Shown here piece after piece: positions 42,410 to 52,357 of a DNA stretch of 64,000 nt (its first letter is position 1; every line of letters begins with the position of its first letter). Below the pieces are notes generated by a model. It was not told the origin of the DNA and did no database searches. It saw nothing but the letters and a program-made list of their open reading frames with translations. Made by a program: the position numbers and the translations under genes. The stretch is from Bog-756 sp963710495 (lineage in GTDB: Bacteria; Actinomycetota; Acidimicrobiia; Acidimicrobiales; RAAP-2), in the NCBI GenBank assembly GCA_963710495.1, contig CAVQAI010000011.1:850745-914744 (forward strand), written 5' to 3'.

Positions 42410-45379
42410 ATGGCTGACCGACTGGTGGTGCGCGGCGCGCGCGAGCACAACCTCCAGGACGTCTCGCTCGACCTGCCCCGCGACCGGCTCATCGTGTTCA
42501 CCGGACTGTCCGGCTCGGGCAAGTCGTCGCTCGCCTTCGACACCATCTATGCCGAGGGCCAGCGCCGCTACGTGGAGTCGCTGTCGGCCTATGCCCGCCA
42601 GTTCCTCGGCCAGATGGACAAGCCGGACGTGGACTTCATCGAGGGGCTGTCGCCGGCCATCTCCATCGACCAGAAGTCCTCGTCCCGGAACCCCCGCTCG
42701 ACGGTCGGCACGGTGACCGAGGTCTACGACTACCTGCGGTTGCTCTACGCCCGGATCGGCAAGCCCCACTGCCCCAATTGCGGCCGGCCGGTGGCCCGCC
42801 AGAGCCCCCAGCAGATCGTCGACCGCATCCTGGCCATGGACGAGGGCACCCGGTTCATGGTGCTGGCCCCGGTGGTGAGAGGCCGCAAGGGCGAGTACAC
42901 GGCCCTGCTGGACGACTTGGCCAAGCAGGGCTTTGCCCGGGCCCGGGTGGACGGGGCCACGATCGAGCTGGCCGACCGCCCGGGGCTGGACCTGGCTCGC
43001 TACGAGCAGCACACCATCGAGGTGGTGGTGGACCGGTTGGTCCGCCGCAACGACATCCGCCGGCGTCTGACCGAGTCGCTGGAGACCGCCCTCTCCCTGG
43101 CCGACGGCGTGGCCGAGGTGGTCGTGGTCGACGCCGACGGGACCGAGGAGGAGGCCATCACCTTCAGCCAGCACCTGGCCTGCACCGACTGCGGCCTGAG
43201 CTTCGAGGATCCCTCCCCCCGGAACTTCTCGTTCAACTCGCCCTACGGTGCCTGCCCGGCCTGCACGGGCCTCGGCACCCGCTACGAGGTCGATCCCGAG
43301 CTGGTGGTGCCGGACCCGACCAAGTCGCTGGCCGAGGGGGCCCTGGCGCCGTGGTCGGGCGCCCGCAGTGAGTACTTCTCCCGCCTGCTGGCCGGCGTCG
43401 CCGACCTGGGCGGCTTCTCGCTGGACACGCCCTGGGAGAAGCTGCGCAAGGCGGACAAGAAGCTCGTCCTCTACGGGGCCGGCAGTCGGCAGGTCCACCT
43501 TCGCTACCGCAACCGCTACGGGAGGCAGCGCTCGTTCCACGCCCTGTACGAAGGGATCGTGCCCTGGTTGGAGCGGCGCCATACCGAGGCCGAGTCCGAT
43601 TTCCTGCGGGACAACCTCGAGGGCTACCTGCGGGAGGTCCCCTGCCCCGAGTGCGGGGGCGCCCGCCTGCGTCCCCAGTCGCTGGCCGTCACGGTCGGCG
43701 GCTACTCGATCTTCGCCCTCTGCTCGCTGTCCATCGGCAAGGCGGTGGAGGTGGTGGCGTCGCTCGACCTCTCCGAACGGGACCACCTCATCGCCGACCG
43801 GGTCTTCCGCGAGGTGCGCGAGCGAATGCAGTTCCTACTGGACGTGGGGCTCGACTATCTGACCCTGGCCCGCTCGGCCACGACGCTGTCGGGGGGCGAG
43901 GCTCAGCGCATCCGGTTGGCCAGCCAGATCGGCAGCGGCCTGGTCGGCGTCCTCTACGTGCTGGACGAGCCCTCCATCGGCCTGCACCAGCGGGACAACA
44001 AGCGGCTCATCGGGACGCTCAAGCGGCTGCGCGATCTGGGCAACACCGTCATCGTGGTCGAACACGACGAGGAGACCATCCGGGTGGCCGACCACGTGGT
44101 CGACGTGGGGCCGGGCGCCGGTGAGCACGGTGGTCGGATCGTGCACTCCGGCCCGGTCACCGGCCGGGGCGGCCTCGAGAGCAACCGCCAGTCGATCACC
44201 GGCCAGTACATCTCGGGGGAGCGCTCGATCCCGGTGCCGGCGGTACGGCGGCCGGGCAGTGGCGAGGTGCTCACCGTGGAGGGGGCCCGCGAGCACAACC
44301 TGCACGACATCGACGCCGAGTTCCCGCTGGGCCGGTTGGTGGCGGTGACCGGCGTGTCCGGCTCGGGCAAGTCGACGCTGGTCAACGACATCCTGTTGCG
44401 CTCCTTGGCCAAGCAGGTGCACCGGGCCAAGATGTCGCCCGGTTTGCACCGGACCATCCGGGGGGTCGAGCACGTCGACAAGGTCGTCGAGGTGGACCAG
44501 GCCCCGATCGGGCGCACGCCCCGGTCGAACCCGGCCACCTACACCGGTGTCTTCGACCACATCCGCAAGTTGTTCAGCCAGACCCAGGAGGCGAAGGTCC
44601 GGGGCTATCTGCCCGGCCGCTTCTCGTTCAATGTGAAGGGGGGCCGCTGCGAGGCCTGCTCGGGGGACGGGACCATCCGCATCGAGATGCACTTCCTCCC
44701 CGACATCTACGTGCCGTGCGAGGTCTGCCAAGGGGCGCGCTACAACCGCGACACCCTGGAGGTGACCTTCCGGGGGAAGACCATCGCCGACGTGCTCGAG
44801 CTCTCCTGTGAGGAGGCCCTGGCCTTCTTCGCCCACCAGCCGGCCATCGCCCGGCATCTCCAGACCTTGGTCGACGTGGGACTCGGCTACATCCGGCTGG
44901 GCCAGCCGGCCCCGACGCTGTCAGGGGGTGAGGCCCAGCGAGTCAAGCTGGCCTCGGAGCTCAGCCGGCGGTCGACCGGCCACACCCTGTACGTCCTCGA
45001 CGAGCCCACCACCGGTCTGCATTTCGATGACGTGCGCAAGTTGCTCGACGTCCTGAGCCGCCTCGTCGACCAGGGAAACACGGTCATCGTGATCGAGCAC
45101 AACCTGGACGTGATCAAGAGCGCCGACTGGATCATCGACCTCGGTCCCGAGGGCGGCGACCGGGGCGGGAGGATCGTGGCGGCGGGGACACCGGAGCAGG
45201 TCGCCACGGTGCGCTCCAGCTACACCGGTCAAGTGCTCGCCCCCATGCTCGACCGCGCTCATACCAACGGCAAGGCGCGCCGGGGCGTGGCGGCCGACAC
45301 GACGAAAGCTCCGGCGGCCAGAAAGCGGGCTCCCAACGGTCGGACGAAAGCGGGCGCCGGGACGGGGCGCCGCCGGTAG
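42410..45379 (+). CDS. uvrA: UvrABC excinuclease subunit A
   Basis: A 989-residue DNA-damage sensor with two ABC ATPase modules. Walker A sites are GLSGSGKSSLAF and GVSGSGKSTLV, signatures TLSGGEAQRIRLA and TLSGGEAQRVKLA, Walker B VLDEPSIGLH and VLDEPTTGLH. Cysteine pairs for zinc modules are seen at CPNCGRP, CTDCGLSF-CPACTGLG, CPECGGARL and CEACSGDG-CEVCQGARY. The C-terminal 45 residues are a basic Ala/Arg-rich tail. Confidence 0.97.
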   Translation: MADRLVVRGAREHNLQDVSLDLPRDRLIVFTGLSGSGKSSLAFDTIYAEGQRRYVESLSAYARQFLGQMDKPDVDFIEGLSPAISIDQKSSSRNPRSTVGTVTEVYDYLRLLYARIGKPHCPNCGRPVARQSPQQIVDRILAMDEGTRFMVLAPVVRGRKGEYTALLDDLAKQGFARARVDGATIELADRPGLDLARYEQHTIEVVVDRLVRRNDIRRRLTESLETALSLADGVAEVVVVDADGTEEEAITFSQHLACTDCGLSFEDPSPRNFSFNSPYGACPACTGLGTRYEVDPELVVPDPTKSLAEGALAPWSGARSEYFSRLLAGVADLGGFSLDTPWEKLRKADKKLVLYGAGSRQVHLRYRNRYGRQRSFHALYEGIVPWLERRHTEAESDFLRDNLEGYLREVPCPECGGARLRPQSLAVTVGGYSIFALCSLSIGKAVEVVASLDLSERDHLIADRVFREVRERMQFLLDVGLDYLTLARSATTLSGGEAQRIRLASQIGSGLVGVLYVLDEPSIGLHQRDNKRLIGTLKRLRDLGNTVIVVEHDEETIRVADHVVDVGPGAGEHGGRIVHSGPVTGRGGLESNRQSITGQYISGERSIPVPAVRRPGSGEVLTVEGAREHNLHDIDAEFPLGRLVAVTGVSGSGKSTLVNDILLRSLAKQVHRAKMSPGLHRTIRGVEHVDKVVEVDQAPIGRTPRSNPATYTGVFDHIRKLFSQTQEAKVRGYLPGRFSFNVKGGRCEACSGDGTIRIEMHFLPDIYVPCEVCQGARYNRDTLEVTFRGKTIADVLELSCEEALAFFAHQPAIARHLQTLVDVGLGYIRLGQPAPTLSGGEAQRVKLASELSRRSTGHTLYVLDEPTTGLHFDDVRKLLDVLSRLVDQGNTVIVIEHNLDVIKSADWIIDLGPEGGDRGGRIVAAGTPEQVATVRSSYTGQVLAPMLDRAHTNGKARRGVAADTTKAPAARKRAPNGRTKAGAGTGRRR

Positions 45380-45490
45380 CTCGTGACCAAGGCAGGGCAA
45401 CCCAGAACTACGACTTGTCCAGTTGACGCAGACCGATGTCGCTCTCTCTGTTGACGAAGCGGCATCCACCAAGAGGTTGATCGCACCCGG

Positions 45491-46217
45491 CTAGTTGTTG
45501 ACGGTGATCGTGATTGCCGTGCTGTGGCTGGTCCGTCCAGTCGCGTCGTAGGCAACGCTTTGTAACGTGTAGCTACCATTGGCCACACCGGTAGTGGTCC
45601 ACCTTGCTACCCATCCGAAGTACGACAAATGACCGATGCCGATCCGCCTGGACTGCTGCATACTGTTCGTTAGGAGGAAATCGACTCGGGTGACGCGCAT
45701 GAATTCCGTTGCTACGGCCGCAAGCACCGCAGTGCCCGATAGCTGCAGCACCGTTCGCAGGACGGAGCACGCGCGTCAGAAATGGTGGAGGAACGACTCG
45801 CTGAATCTGGAGAGACTCTCCCGAGCATGTTTTTCCAGGCACAATCGAGATTGTCCATTTTGCTCGGGAGGGAGACGCCTGCGGTACGGCCCACAAGGCT
45901 GTCAGCTCGACCAGTCTCTGCTCGTTGTAACCAGTGCCCGAGATGTAGACGGTGGCGCCCTTGGGCAACTGCGAATGGATCTGGTGGTAGATGCATTCTT
46001 GCTGAGTGTTGACAAATGTCCCGCTCGAGACCGACTTCCGACTCAGTTCCGCTGCAGTTACATCCAAGCCGTGGTTCGCAACCGTAGCCAACGCGGAGAG
46101 GCACACAAGAGCGATAAAGACCCGAGCACACTGGACGACGAAGCCACGTCCATTCGACGAGTGTCGTGATTCGGCGGCCATGTCGGACACTGCCTGCTTG
46201 TCCTCGGCGACGGTCAC
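45491..46217 (-). CDS. Exported protein with C-terminal Ig-like domain, frame interrupted
   Basis: About 241 residues after correction. The GTG start at 46217 overlaps the upstream GT2 stop as GTGA. A single N-terminal helix (VFIALVCLSALATVANHG) is followed by a small globular part (PKGATVYISGTGYNEQRLVE) and, after VLRPANGA, an Ig-like beta domain that continues in the next frame (LSGTAVLAAVAT, VTRVDFLLTN, NGSYTLQSVAYDATG, ITITVNN). One extra base near 45735-45750 (GCAGCTATC) splits the two. The Ig-like domain is homologous to the one ending the protein at 62.1-63.9 kb. Probably membrane-anchored and cell-surface; role unknown. Confidence 0.65.
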
Positions 46218-46963
46218 TTGTCGAGGGGGGTGAACCGGAATTTGACGAGCGCCTTCACTGCTCCGAACCCGTCACGCCAAGTGATCTTCTTACCCTCATC
46301 CGGCTCGCGGCCGGCATAGGAGATCGGGACCTCGTAGATCCGATAGCCGCGCCGCATGACCTTGGCAGTGATCTCCGGTTCGAACTCGAAGTTGTCGGAC
46401 TCAATGGTCAGGCCCTCGAGCACTCTGCGATCGAAAAGCTTGTAACAAGTCTCCATGTCAGAGATGGTGGACGAGTACAGCACATTGGTGAGGAGCGAGA
46501 GGAATCGGTTACCGATCCAGTGAAGGGGCAGCATGTTCTTCCGCTCACCGGTGAAGCGACTGCCGTAGACCACGAGAGACTTGCCCCTCAGGATGGGGTC
46601 TAGAAGACTTGGCCAGTCGGCCGGGTCGTACTCGAGGTCGGCGTCCTGGATGAGAACCAGGTCCCCCCGCACCGCCTGCATCCCCGTCCGGATGGCGGCA
46701 CCCTTGCCGCGGTTCCGTGGGTGGCTGATCACCCTGACCGTCGAATCGCCTGTCGCGGCTAACACCCTGTCGGTGCCGTCGGTCGACCCGTCGTCGACCA
46801 CGATGACTTCGATATCCAACGGGAGCATGACGGCCCGGATACGACGAATCACTTCGGCGACCGTGGACCGCTCGTTGAACACGGGCACGATCACCGAAAG
46901 CAGCGAGTAGTCGAAAACGCCGGGAACGCCGCCCGCCGGGTCGCGCCCTCTCGCATCAGGCAT
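46214..46963 (-). CDS. GT2-family glycosyltransferase (DPM1/polyprenyl-phosphate type)
   Basis: A 249-residue GT-A enzyme. It shows VIVPVFNERSTVAEVIRRI, the UDP/GDP-sugar binding VIVVDDGSTDGTD, HPRNRGKGAAIRTGM, the DxD-equivalent QDADLEYDP and a C-terminal YEVPISYAGREPDEGKKITW, all typical of dolichol-phosphate mannose synthase-like enzymes that load polyprenyl phosphate. It could therefore supply the donor for the GT-C proteins beside it. ATG 46963 follows GAAGG by eight bases; a TTG at 47014 overlapping the upstream stop is the alternative. Confidence 0.9.
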   Translation of the reverse strand: MPDARGRDPAGGVPGVFDYSLLSVIVPVFNERSTVAEVIRRIRAVMLPLDIEVIVVDDGSTDGTDRVLAATGDSTVRVISHPRNRGKGAAIRTGMQAVRGDLVLIQDADLEYDPADWPSLLDPILRGKSLVVYGSRFTGERKNMLPLHWIGNRFLSLLTNVLYSSTISDMETCYKLFDRRVLEGLTIESDNFEFEPEITAKVMRRGYRIYEVPISYAGREPDEGKKITWRDGFGAVKALVKFRFTPLDK

Positions 46964-47010
46964 GGAATCGGCCTTCTCGATCTGCAGCCCTGAGCAGCGT
47001 GGCCGTCGTA

Positions 47011-48522
47011 TCAACCATTGTCATCAACCCTGTCGGCAAGTGGCACCGATGCGCTCACACCTGCGTAGGGCACGTCGCCGACCTGGAGGGCCGGAGATGA
47101 ACTTGGCGGAGCCCGCTTGGTGGGCTCCTCGCCAAAGACGACGATCAGCCAGATTGCAAGCTCAGCGTAGAGAGCGATCTGAGGAAATATTGTCGTCCGA
47201 TCGACGCTTGTCTGCAACCACCAGTGGATGGAGATGGCGCCTAACAGATAGGTGGCAAAGATGGCCGCCAAACCCAGCAGGCACGACGCCCATAGCCAAA
47301 GTGGGTTACCTAGGCCAAGGTTCTCTCGGTACGTACGCAGGAACAAGCTGCCTGCGACAAGAACAGTCAAGGCAACCGGTAGGACGGCAAGGTGTCCGGC
47401 CATACCCCCGACCGTGGCACTCGCTCGGACGCTCAGTGACTCCTTGACTACAGGAGCACCGAAGAAGACATTGGCAAGGCCAATTTGGTGGACCAGTCCG
47501 ACCCAGACCAGTCCAGGCAGGATCGGCACCACAACAAACAATGCTCGCTCCACCCAGGACTTCATTGACTGCCAACGCACGACTGTCCTACGCACTTGGC
47601 GATCCGGGTCTTCCGTGGGTCGTCGAAACCAGGCCAACGAAGGTGGTCGGTATCGAAGGCTGATCAGAACCGCCAGGGTAAGAGCCGTGACGAACCCTTC
47701 GTTCTTGGTGAGGCTGGCAACCATTACGCAGATCCAGGCAACGACGAGTGCTTCTTTGCTGGTGGGTAGTGCGAGACCCCAGACAACTGCACCCAGTGCG
47801 GCTGCCGACCACAACAGGTCGGCATAGCCATTTACCGCATAGCCTCCAGCGACGGCAAAGCCCGCCACACAGACTCCTCCGGCAGCGAGAAGAGCAACGA
47901 GGCGTGTCAGCGGGCCACCCCTGCTTCCGACCACTGCCACACCTACTCCCACAATTCCTACAGCGCAAGCGTTGAGAAGCGCCGTGACCCGAACGGCAAG
48001 GAGCAACTCATCCCGACCGAAGACGGCGAACGAGAGAGCGCCGGAGGCCGGAATGAGCGGAGGGTAATCCGGGTTGGTGGTGACGAACACAGGGTTCTGG
48101 AGGCCAGAAAGGAGCGCTCGGTGACCTCCCGACACCAACAAGGTGTGGCTGAGCCAGATCACGTTGGCGTCGTATCCAATCATCGGAGCCCGCAGGCCAC
48201 TCAGCGGCACGATCAAGGCTCCGATCACAACAACTGCCGTGAGTACGTACCATTCCCAGGGCATGATTGAGTGCACCGGCGATGGAGTTCTGACAACGAG
48301 CCACCACAACGCAGCAATATTGACGATGACGGTCAACAACACGTACCACGCAAGCAGGGAACCCCCGATACCCAGCTCGCACTCGGCTGCCACGGCAGCC
48401 GTAGCAGCGCCAATGAGCGGGGCGAGGAAGATCACCACCGGTGAGCGTCGCACGGCGATCAAGGCCGGCAAGAGTCCGGGCAGCCCGAATACGACAACCA
48501 CGACAATCAATGCGTTGATCAT
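47011..48522 (-). CDS. Polytopic membrane protein, GT-C-like
   Basis: A 503-residue membrane protein with about 12 predicted helices, beginning MINALIVVVVVFGLPGLLPAL. A large first external loop contains GYDANVIWLSHTLLVSGG and a later NPDYPPLIPASGAL, where an aspartate near a helix end and a YPPL motif recall GT-C glycosyltransferases. The start at 48522 follows GAAGGTTCC; the longer frame upstream lacks gene-like sequence. It is first in an operon with the GT2 enzyme and the Ig-like protein, and its codon use is less GC-biased than that of the conserved genes on either side. Confidence 0.8.
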   Translation of the reverse strand: MINALIVVVVVFGLPGLLPALIAVRRSPVVIFLAPLIGAATAAVAAECELGIGGSLLAWYVLLTVIVNIAALWWLVVRTPSPVHSIMPWEWYVLTAVVVIGALIVPLSGLRAPMIGYDANVIWLSHTLLVSGGHRALLSGLQNPVFVTTNPDYPPLIPASGALSFAVFGRDELLLAVRVTALLNACAVGIVGVGVAVVGSRGGPLTRLVALLAAGGVCVAGFAVAGGYAVNGYADLLWSAAALGAVVWGLALPTSKEALVVAWICVMVASLTKNEGFVTALTLAVLISLRYRPPSLAWFRRPTEDPDRQVRRTVVRWQSMKSWVERALFVVVPILPGLVWVGLVHQIGLANVFFGAPVVKESLSVRASATVGGMAGHLAVLPVALTVLVAGSLFLRTYRENLGLGNPLWLWASCLLGLAAIFATYLLGAISIHWWLQTSVDRTTIFPQIALYAELAIWLIVVFGEEPTKRAPPSSSPALQVGDVPYAGVSASVPLADRVDDNG

Positions 48523-49026
48523 TGTTATGGAACCTTCAGATACGTCCGACTTCGAGCAATTCGAGGCGCAATCGGCTTTGTTCAGCCGGGCGGGAGGGCT
48601 TGGACATTGGCGGAGGTGTGATCCCGATCGGAGTCCGGAACAGTCGGGGTTCGGCGGGAGGTACCCGAAGCTGCGCTGCTGGTCGATGAAGAACCACTGC
48701 CAGCATGAGGTCGATTGCGGTGATGATGCCCGACGGCGACCGCGATGATCGTCCGGGAACTCGTCGTATGGTTCCCAATCCGGTCGGCACGGAATCAAGG
48801 CTAGAACCAACAGGGGAACCGGCGGGAGGTGCCAGTCACCGGCCGCCGGTACCGCTTCGAGCCGTCACACCCGCCGCAGTGGCACCTTCAACGCCTGTCA
48901 CACGGCGGATCCGGCTCTGCAGCTACCCTTCGCCTCAGAGCATCGTGAGTCACCCTGATGCACCGCTCGGATAGAGATCTTGGTGGAGCCCATCGATCTA
49001 GGCCAGGACTCAGGATCTACCCGGGC
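48523..49026. other. Intergenic stretch, no supported gene
   Basis: These 504 bases lie upstream of the leftward envelope operon and beyond the nadA stop. Short frames such as one starting MPTGLGTIRR on the minus strand are open but lack codon bias or recognisable motifs. A decayed or error-split gene cannot be excluded. Confidence 0.4.
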
Positions 49027-50142
49027 TCAGGTGGTGGCGAGCATGCGCTCCAATGCCACCCGGGCCCAGCCGGCCGTCTCGTCGTCGACGGTGATCCGGT
49101 TGCGGACCTCGCCCTCGACCAGCCCCTCGAGGACCCAGGCCAGGTGGGCGGCGTCGATGCGGAACATGGTGGAGCAGGGGCAGACCAGGGGGTCGAGCGA
49201 GACGACCGTCTTGTCGGGGGACTCGTCGTTCAGCCGTTTGACCAGGTGGATCTCGGTGCCGACCCCGATCACCGAGCCCGGCGGGGCGTCCTCCACGGCC
49301 GTGATGATGGAGTCGGTGGAGCCGACCTGGTCGGCCAGCTCGACGACGTCCCGGGCGCATTCGGGGTGGACCACCACGATGCCGTCGGGATGCTCGGCGC
49401 GGAAGGCCTCCACCTGGGTGGGACGGAAGCGCTGGTGCACCGAGCAGTGTCCCTTCCACAGCAACAGGGTGGCGCCTTTGAGGGCCGGCTCGTCGAGCCC
49501 GCCCCGGGCCTGGCGCGGGTTCCACACCGCCATGTCCTCCTCGGTGTAGCCCAAGGCGAAGCCGGTGTTGCGTCCCAGATGCTGATCGGGGAAGAACAGG
49601 ACTTGGCGGCCCCCGGCCCCCCCGGCACTCACCGGTCCGAGGGCCCAGGTCAGGACGGCCCGGGCGTTGGACGAGGTGCACACCACGCCTCCCTGGCGAC
49701 CGACGAATGCCTTGAGGGCGGCCGACGAGTTCATATAGGTGACCGGGACGACCCTGGCGATGTCGGTGACCTGGCCGAGCGTCTCCCAGGCGTCCTCGAC
49801 CGAATCGATGTCGGCCATGTCGGCCATCGAGCACCCGGCATTCAGGTCCGGGAGGATCACCTGCTGGTGGGGCCCGGTCAGGATGTCGGCCGACTCGGCC
49901 ATGAAGTGGACACCGCAGAACACCACGAATTCGGCCTCCGACTGGCCGGCCGCGATGCGGGAGAGCCCGAAGGAGTCACCGCGGGCGTCGGCCCAGACCA
50001 TCACCTCGTCGCGCTGGTAGTGGTGGCCGAGGACGATCAACCGGCGGCCGAGGGTGGCCTTGGCCCGCCCGATCCACTCGGCGAGCTGATCCGGAGGCGC
50101 GGTGGTGTATCGCTCAGGGAGGGCAGTCTGGAGCCGGAGCAT
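49027..50142 (-). CDS. nadA: Quinolinate synthase
   Basis: A 371-residue iron-sulphur enzyme that condenses iminoaspartate and dihydroxyacetone phosphate to quinolinate for NAD synthesis. It shows VLGHHYQRDEVMVWAD, FCGVHFMAESA (first cluster cysteine), VVCTSSNA (second) and DPLVCPCSTMFR (third, CxxC type), the three-cysteine set holding a 4Fe-4S cluster, and HPEC. The ATG at 50142 was chosen; the upstream extension is a shadow. NadB and NadC are not in the window, so the gene stands alone. Confidence 0.93.
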   Translation of the reverse strand: MLRLQTALPERYTTAPPDQLAEWIGRAKATLGRRLIVLGHHYQRDEVMVWADARGDSFGLSRIAAGQSEAEFVVFCGVHFMAESADILTGPHQQVILPDLNAGCSMADMADIDSVEDAWETLGQVTDIARVVPVTYMNSSAALKAFVGRQGGVVCTSSNARAVLTWALGPVSAGGAGGRQVLFFPDQHLGRNTGFALGYTEEDMAVWNPRQARGGLDEPALKGATLLLWKGHCSVHQRFRPTQVEAFRAEHPDGIVVVHPECARDVVELADQVGSTDSIITAVEDAPPGSVIGVGTEIHLVKRLNDESPDKTVVSLDPLVCPCSTMFRIDAAHLAWVLEGLVEGEVRNRITVDDETAGWARVALERMLATT

Positions 50143-50347
50143 GTCGGGTGTTACCCCCTTATGGAGCGCTCCGGTGATGGCCGGCGGGGACAGCCTGGTC
50201 GCCCATCCGCGGGGATGTCGGCCCCGAAGCGGTGATGTCGCCGGAAGCCAGGCCGGCGTTTCCTCCCAGTCTAGGCCGGTCGCCGGCTTCCGGTGCGGGG
50301 CCGGGCGCCTGTGTCGCGCCGCCGCCCCGGCACGGCACACTGGAGGC

Positions 50348-52357
50348 GTGATCACCCGCCCGTCGCCCGGAACCGTTCCCGATGCCCCGGGGTCCTATCA
50401 GTTCGTGGACGCCGAGGGCCGGGTTCTGTATGTGGGCAAGGCCAAGTCGCTACGCCAGCGCCTCAACTCGTACTTCCAGGATCCCGCCGGGCTCGGGCCC
50501 CGTACCGCCCAGATGGTGAGCCAGGCCGACCACGTGGAATGGATGGTGGTCGACTCGGAGGCCGAGGCCCTCCTGCTCGAGCACAACCTCATCAAGCGGA
50601 ACCAGCCACGGTTCAACGTCCGGCTGAAGGACGACAAGAGCTACCCGTGGCTGGCCATCACCGTGAGCGACGAGTGGCCCCGTCCCGCCGTGGTGCGGGG
50701 GCGCAAGCGGCGCGGCGTGCGCTACTTCGGGCCGTACGCCAACGTGGGCGCCATCCGGGAGACCCTCGACCTGTTGCTCCGGTCCTTCCCGGTCCGGACC
50801 TGCTCCGACACGAAATTCCGGCGTCACCAGCGTCTGGGCCGCCCCTGCCTGCTGTACCACATCGAGCGCTGCTCGGGCCCGTGCGTGGGTGCCGTGGACC
50901 ACGAGGAGTACGACCGGATGGTCGCCGACCTCGTGGCCTTCCTCGGCGGCGACACCGCACCGCTGGTGCGGGAGCTGGAGGCCTCGATGCGCGATGCCTC
51001 CAATGCCCTCGAGTTCGAGCGGGCCTCGGTGCTCCGGGACAAGCTCGAGGCCATCCGGGCCGCCGACGCCGTTCGTCAGATGGAGCTCGAGCACGGCGAG
51101 GACCTCGACGTGTTCGGCCTGGCCGGCGACGAGCTGGAGGCCGCCGTCCAGGTGTTCCATGTCCGGTCGGGCAAGGTCATCGGCCGCATGGCCCTCTTCG
51201 TGGACAAGGTGGAGGATCTCAGCCCGGGCCAGCTCATCGAGCGGATCCTGGTGGACGTCTATGCCGAGCCGGCCTCGGGGGTGCCCCGCCAGGTGCTCGT
51301 ACCCACCATGCCGGACGATGTCGGGGCGCTGACCGACTACCTGACCCGGCAACGGGGAGGCCCGGTGGTCGTCAAGGTGCCCGTGCGCGGTCCGAAGCGG
51401 GACCTGCTCAAGACGGTCGAGCAGAATGCCGCCGAGGCCTTCGTGCGCCACCGGCTGCACCGGACCTCGGACCACAACAGCCGGGCCCGGGCCCTGGAGG
51501 CGCTGCAACAGGAGCTCGGCCTGCCCGACGCCCCGCTGCGTATCGAGTGCTACGACATGAGCCACCTGCAGGGCACCGACTACGTGGGATCGATGGTCGT
51601 CTTCGAGGACGGGCTGCCGAAGAAGAGCGACTACCGCCACTACCGGGTCTCCTCGGTCCCGGGCAACGACGACTACGCGGCCATGGAGGAGGTGCTGACC
51701 CGGCGGCTGACCTCACTGCTCGACGAGGAGGAGGCCCACGGCCCGGGGACCGCGGCGGTCGACTCCCGGAGCGAGCCGGCGCTCCCGACCGACGGGCACG
51801 GTGCCGCCTCCGCCGATGGGGACGGCGGCCCCGAGCCCGGACGTCGACGCCGCTTCGCCTACCCGCCGCAGCTCCTGCTCCTCGACGGCGGACTCGGCCA
51901 GCTCAACGTGGGTGTCCGGGTCCTCGATTCGCTCGGGCTGACCGAGCGCATCCCGATCGCCGCCCTGGCCAAGAGCTTCGAGGAGGTCTACCGGCCGGGG
52001 AGGGCCGAGCCCATTCGCCTGTCCCGCCAGTCGGAGGCGCTCTACCTGCTGCAGCGCCTGCGCGACGAGGCCCACCGCTTCGCCATCTCCTACCACCGCA
52101 CCCTGCGGGGCAAGCGGATGACCGAGGGAGCCCTGGACGGCGTGCCCGGGCTCGGCCCCAAGCGGCGGACGCGCCTGGTGGACCAATTCGGCGGCCTGAG
52201 CGGCCTGCGCCATGCATCGAAGGAGGAGCTCCTCGGCCTATCGTGGTTGCCGGCCGTCGTGGGCGCGGCGGTGTTCGACAGGCTGCACACCCCGCTCACC
52301 GCCGGGAGGCGGACCGGCGAGCGTACGTCCGGAGGACGAACAATGGTGGACCGGTGA
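50348..52357 (+). CDS. uvrC: UvrABC excinuclease subunit C
   Basis: A 669-residue dual nuclease. The N-terminal GIY-YIG domain (GSYQFVDAEGRVLYVGKAKSLRQRL) is followed by a cysteine segment (CSDTKFRRHQRLGRPCLLYHIERCSGPC, in part), a UVR motif near 210, the RNase H-like nuclease domain (IECYDMSHLQGTDYVGSMVVFEDG; LLLLDGGLGQLNVG) and a C-terminal helix-hairpin-helix (LDGVPGLGPKRRTRLVDQFG). GTG 50348 comes six bases after CACACT, a weak leaderless geometry. It heads the rapZ-glmR-gap-pgk-tpiA-secG run. Confidence 0.96.
   Translation: MITRPSPGTVPDAPGSYQFVDAEGRVLYVGKAKSLRQRLNSYFQDPAGLGPRTAQMVSQADHVEWMVVDSEAEALLLEHNLIKRNQPRFNVRLKDDKSYPWLAITVSDEWPRPAVVRGRKRRGVRYFGPYANVGAIRETLDLLLRSFPVRTCSDTKFRRHQRLGRPCLLYHIERCSGPCVGAVDHEEYDRMVADLVAFLGGDTAPLVRELEASMRDASNALEFERASVLRDKLEAIRAADAVRQMELEHGEDLDVFGLAGDELEAAVQVFHVRSGKVIGRMALFVDKVEDLSPGQLIERILVDVYAEPASGVPRQVLVPTMPDDVGALTDYLTRQRGGPVVVKVPVRGPKRDLLKTVEQNAAEAFVRHRLHRTSDHNSRARALEALQQELGLPDAPLRIECYDMSHLQGTDYVGSMVVFEDGLPKKSDYRHYRVSSVPGNDDYAAMEEVLTRRLTSLLDEEEAHGPGTAAVDSRSEPALPTDGHGAASADGDGGPEPGRRRRFAYPPQLLLLDGGLGQLNVGVRVLDSLGLTERIPIAALAKSFEEVYRPGRAEPIRLSRQSEALYLLQRLRDEAHRFAISYHRTLRGKRMTEGALDGVPGLGPKRRTRLVDQFGGLSGLRHASKEELLGLSWLPAVVGAAVFDRLHTPLTAGRRTGERTSGGRTMVDR

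Noticed and set aside
39320..43786. A 1488-residue open frame antisense to coaE-uvrB-uvrA
   Set aside because: It is a compositional shadow of high-GC genes on the other strand, with low-complexity Gly/Asp/His/Leu text and no domain.
48536..48790. Minus-strand frame upstream of the envelope operon as a gene
   Set aside because: 84 residues with no hydrophobic core pattern, motif, ribosome site or codon bias.
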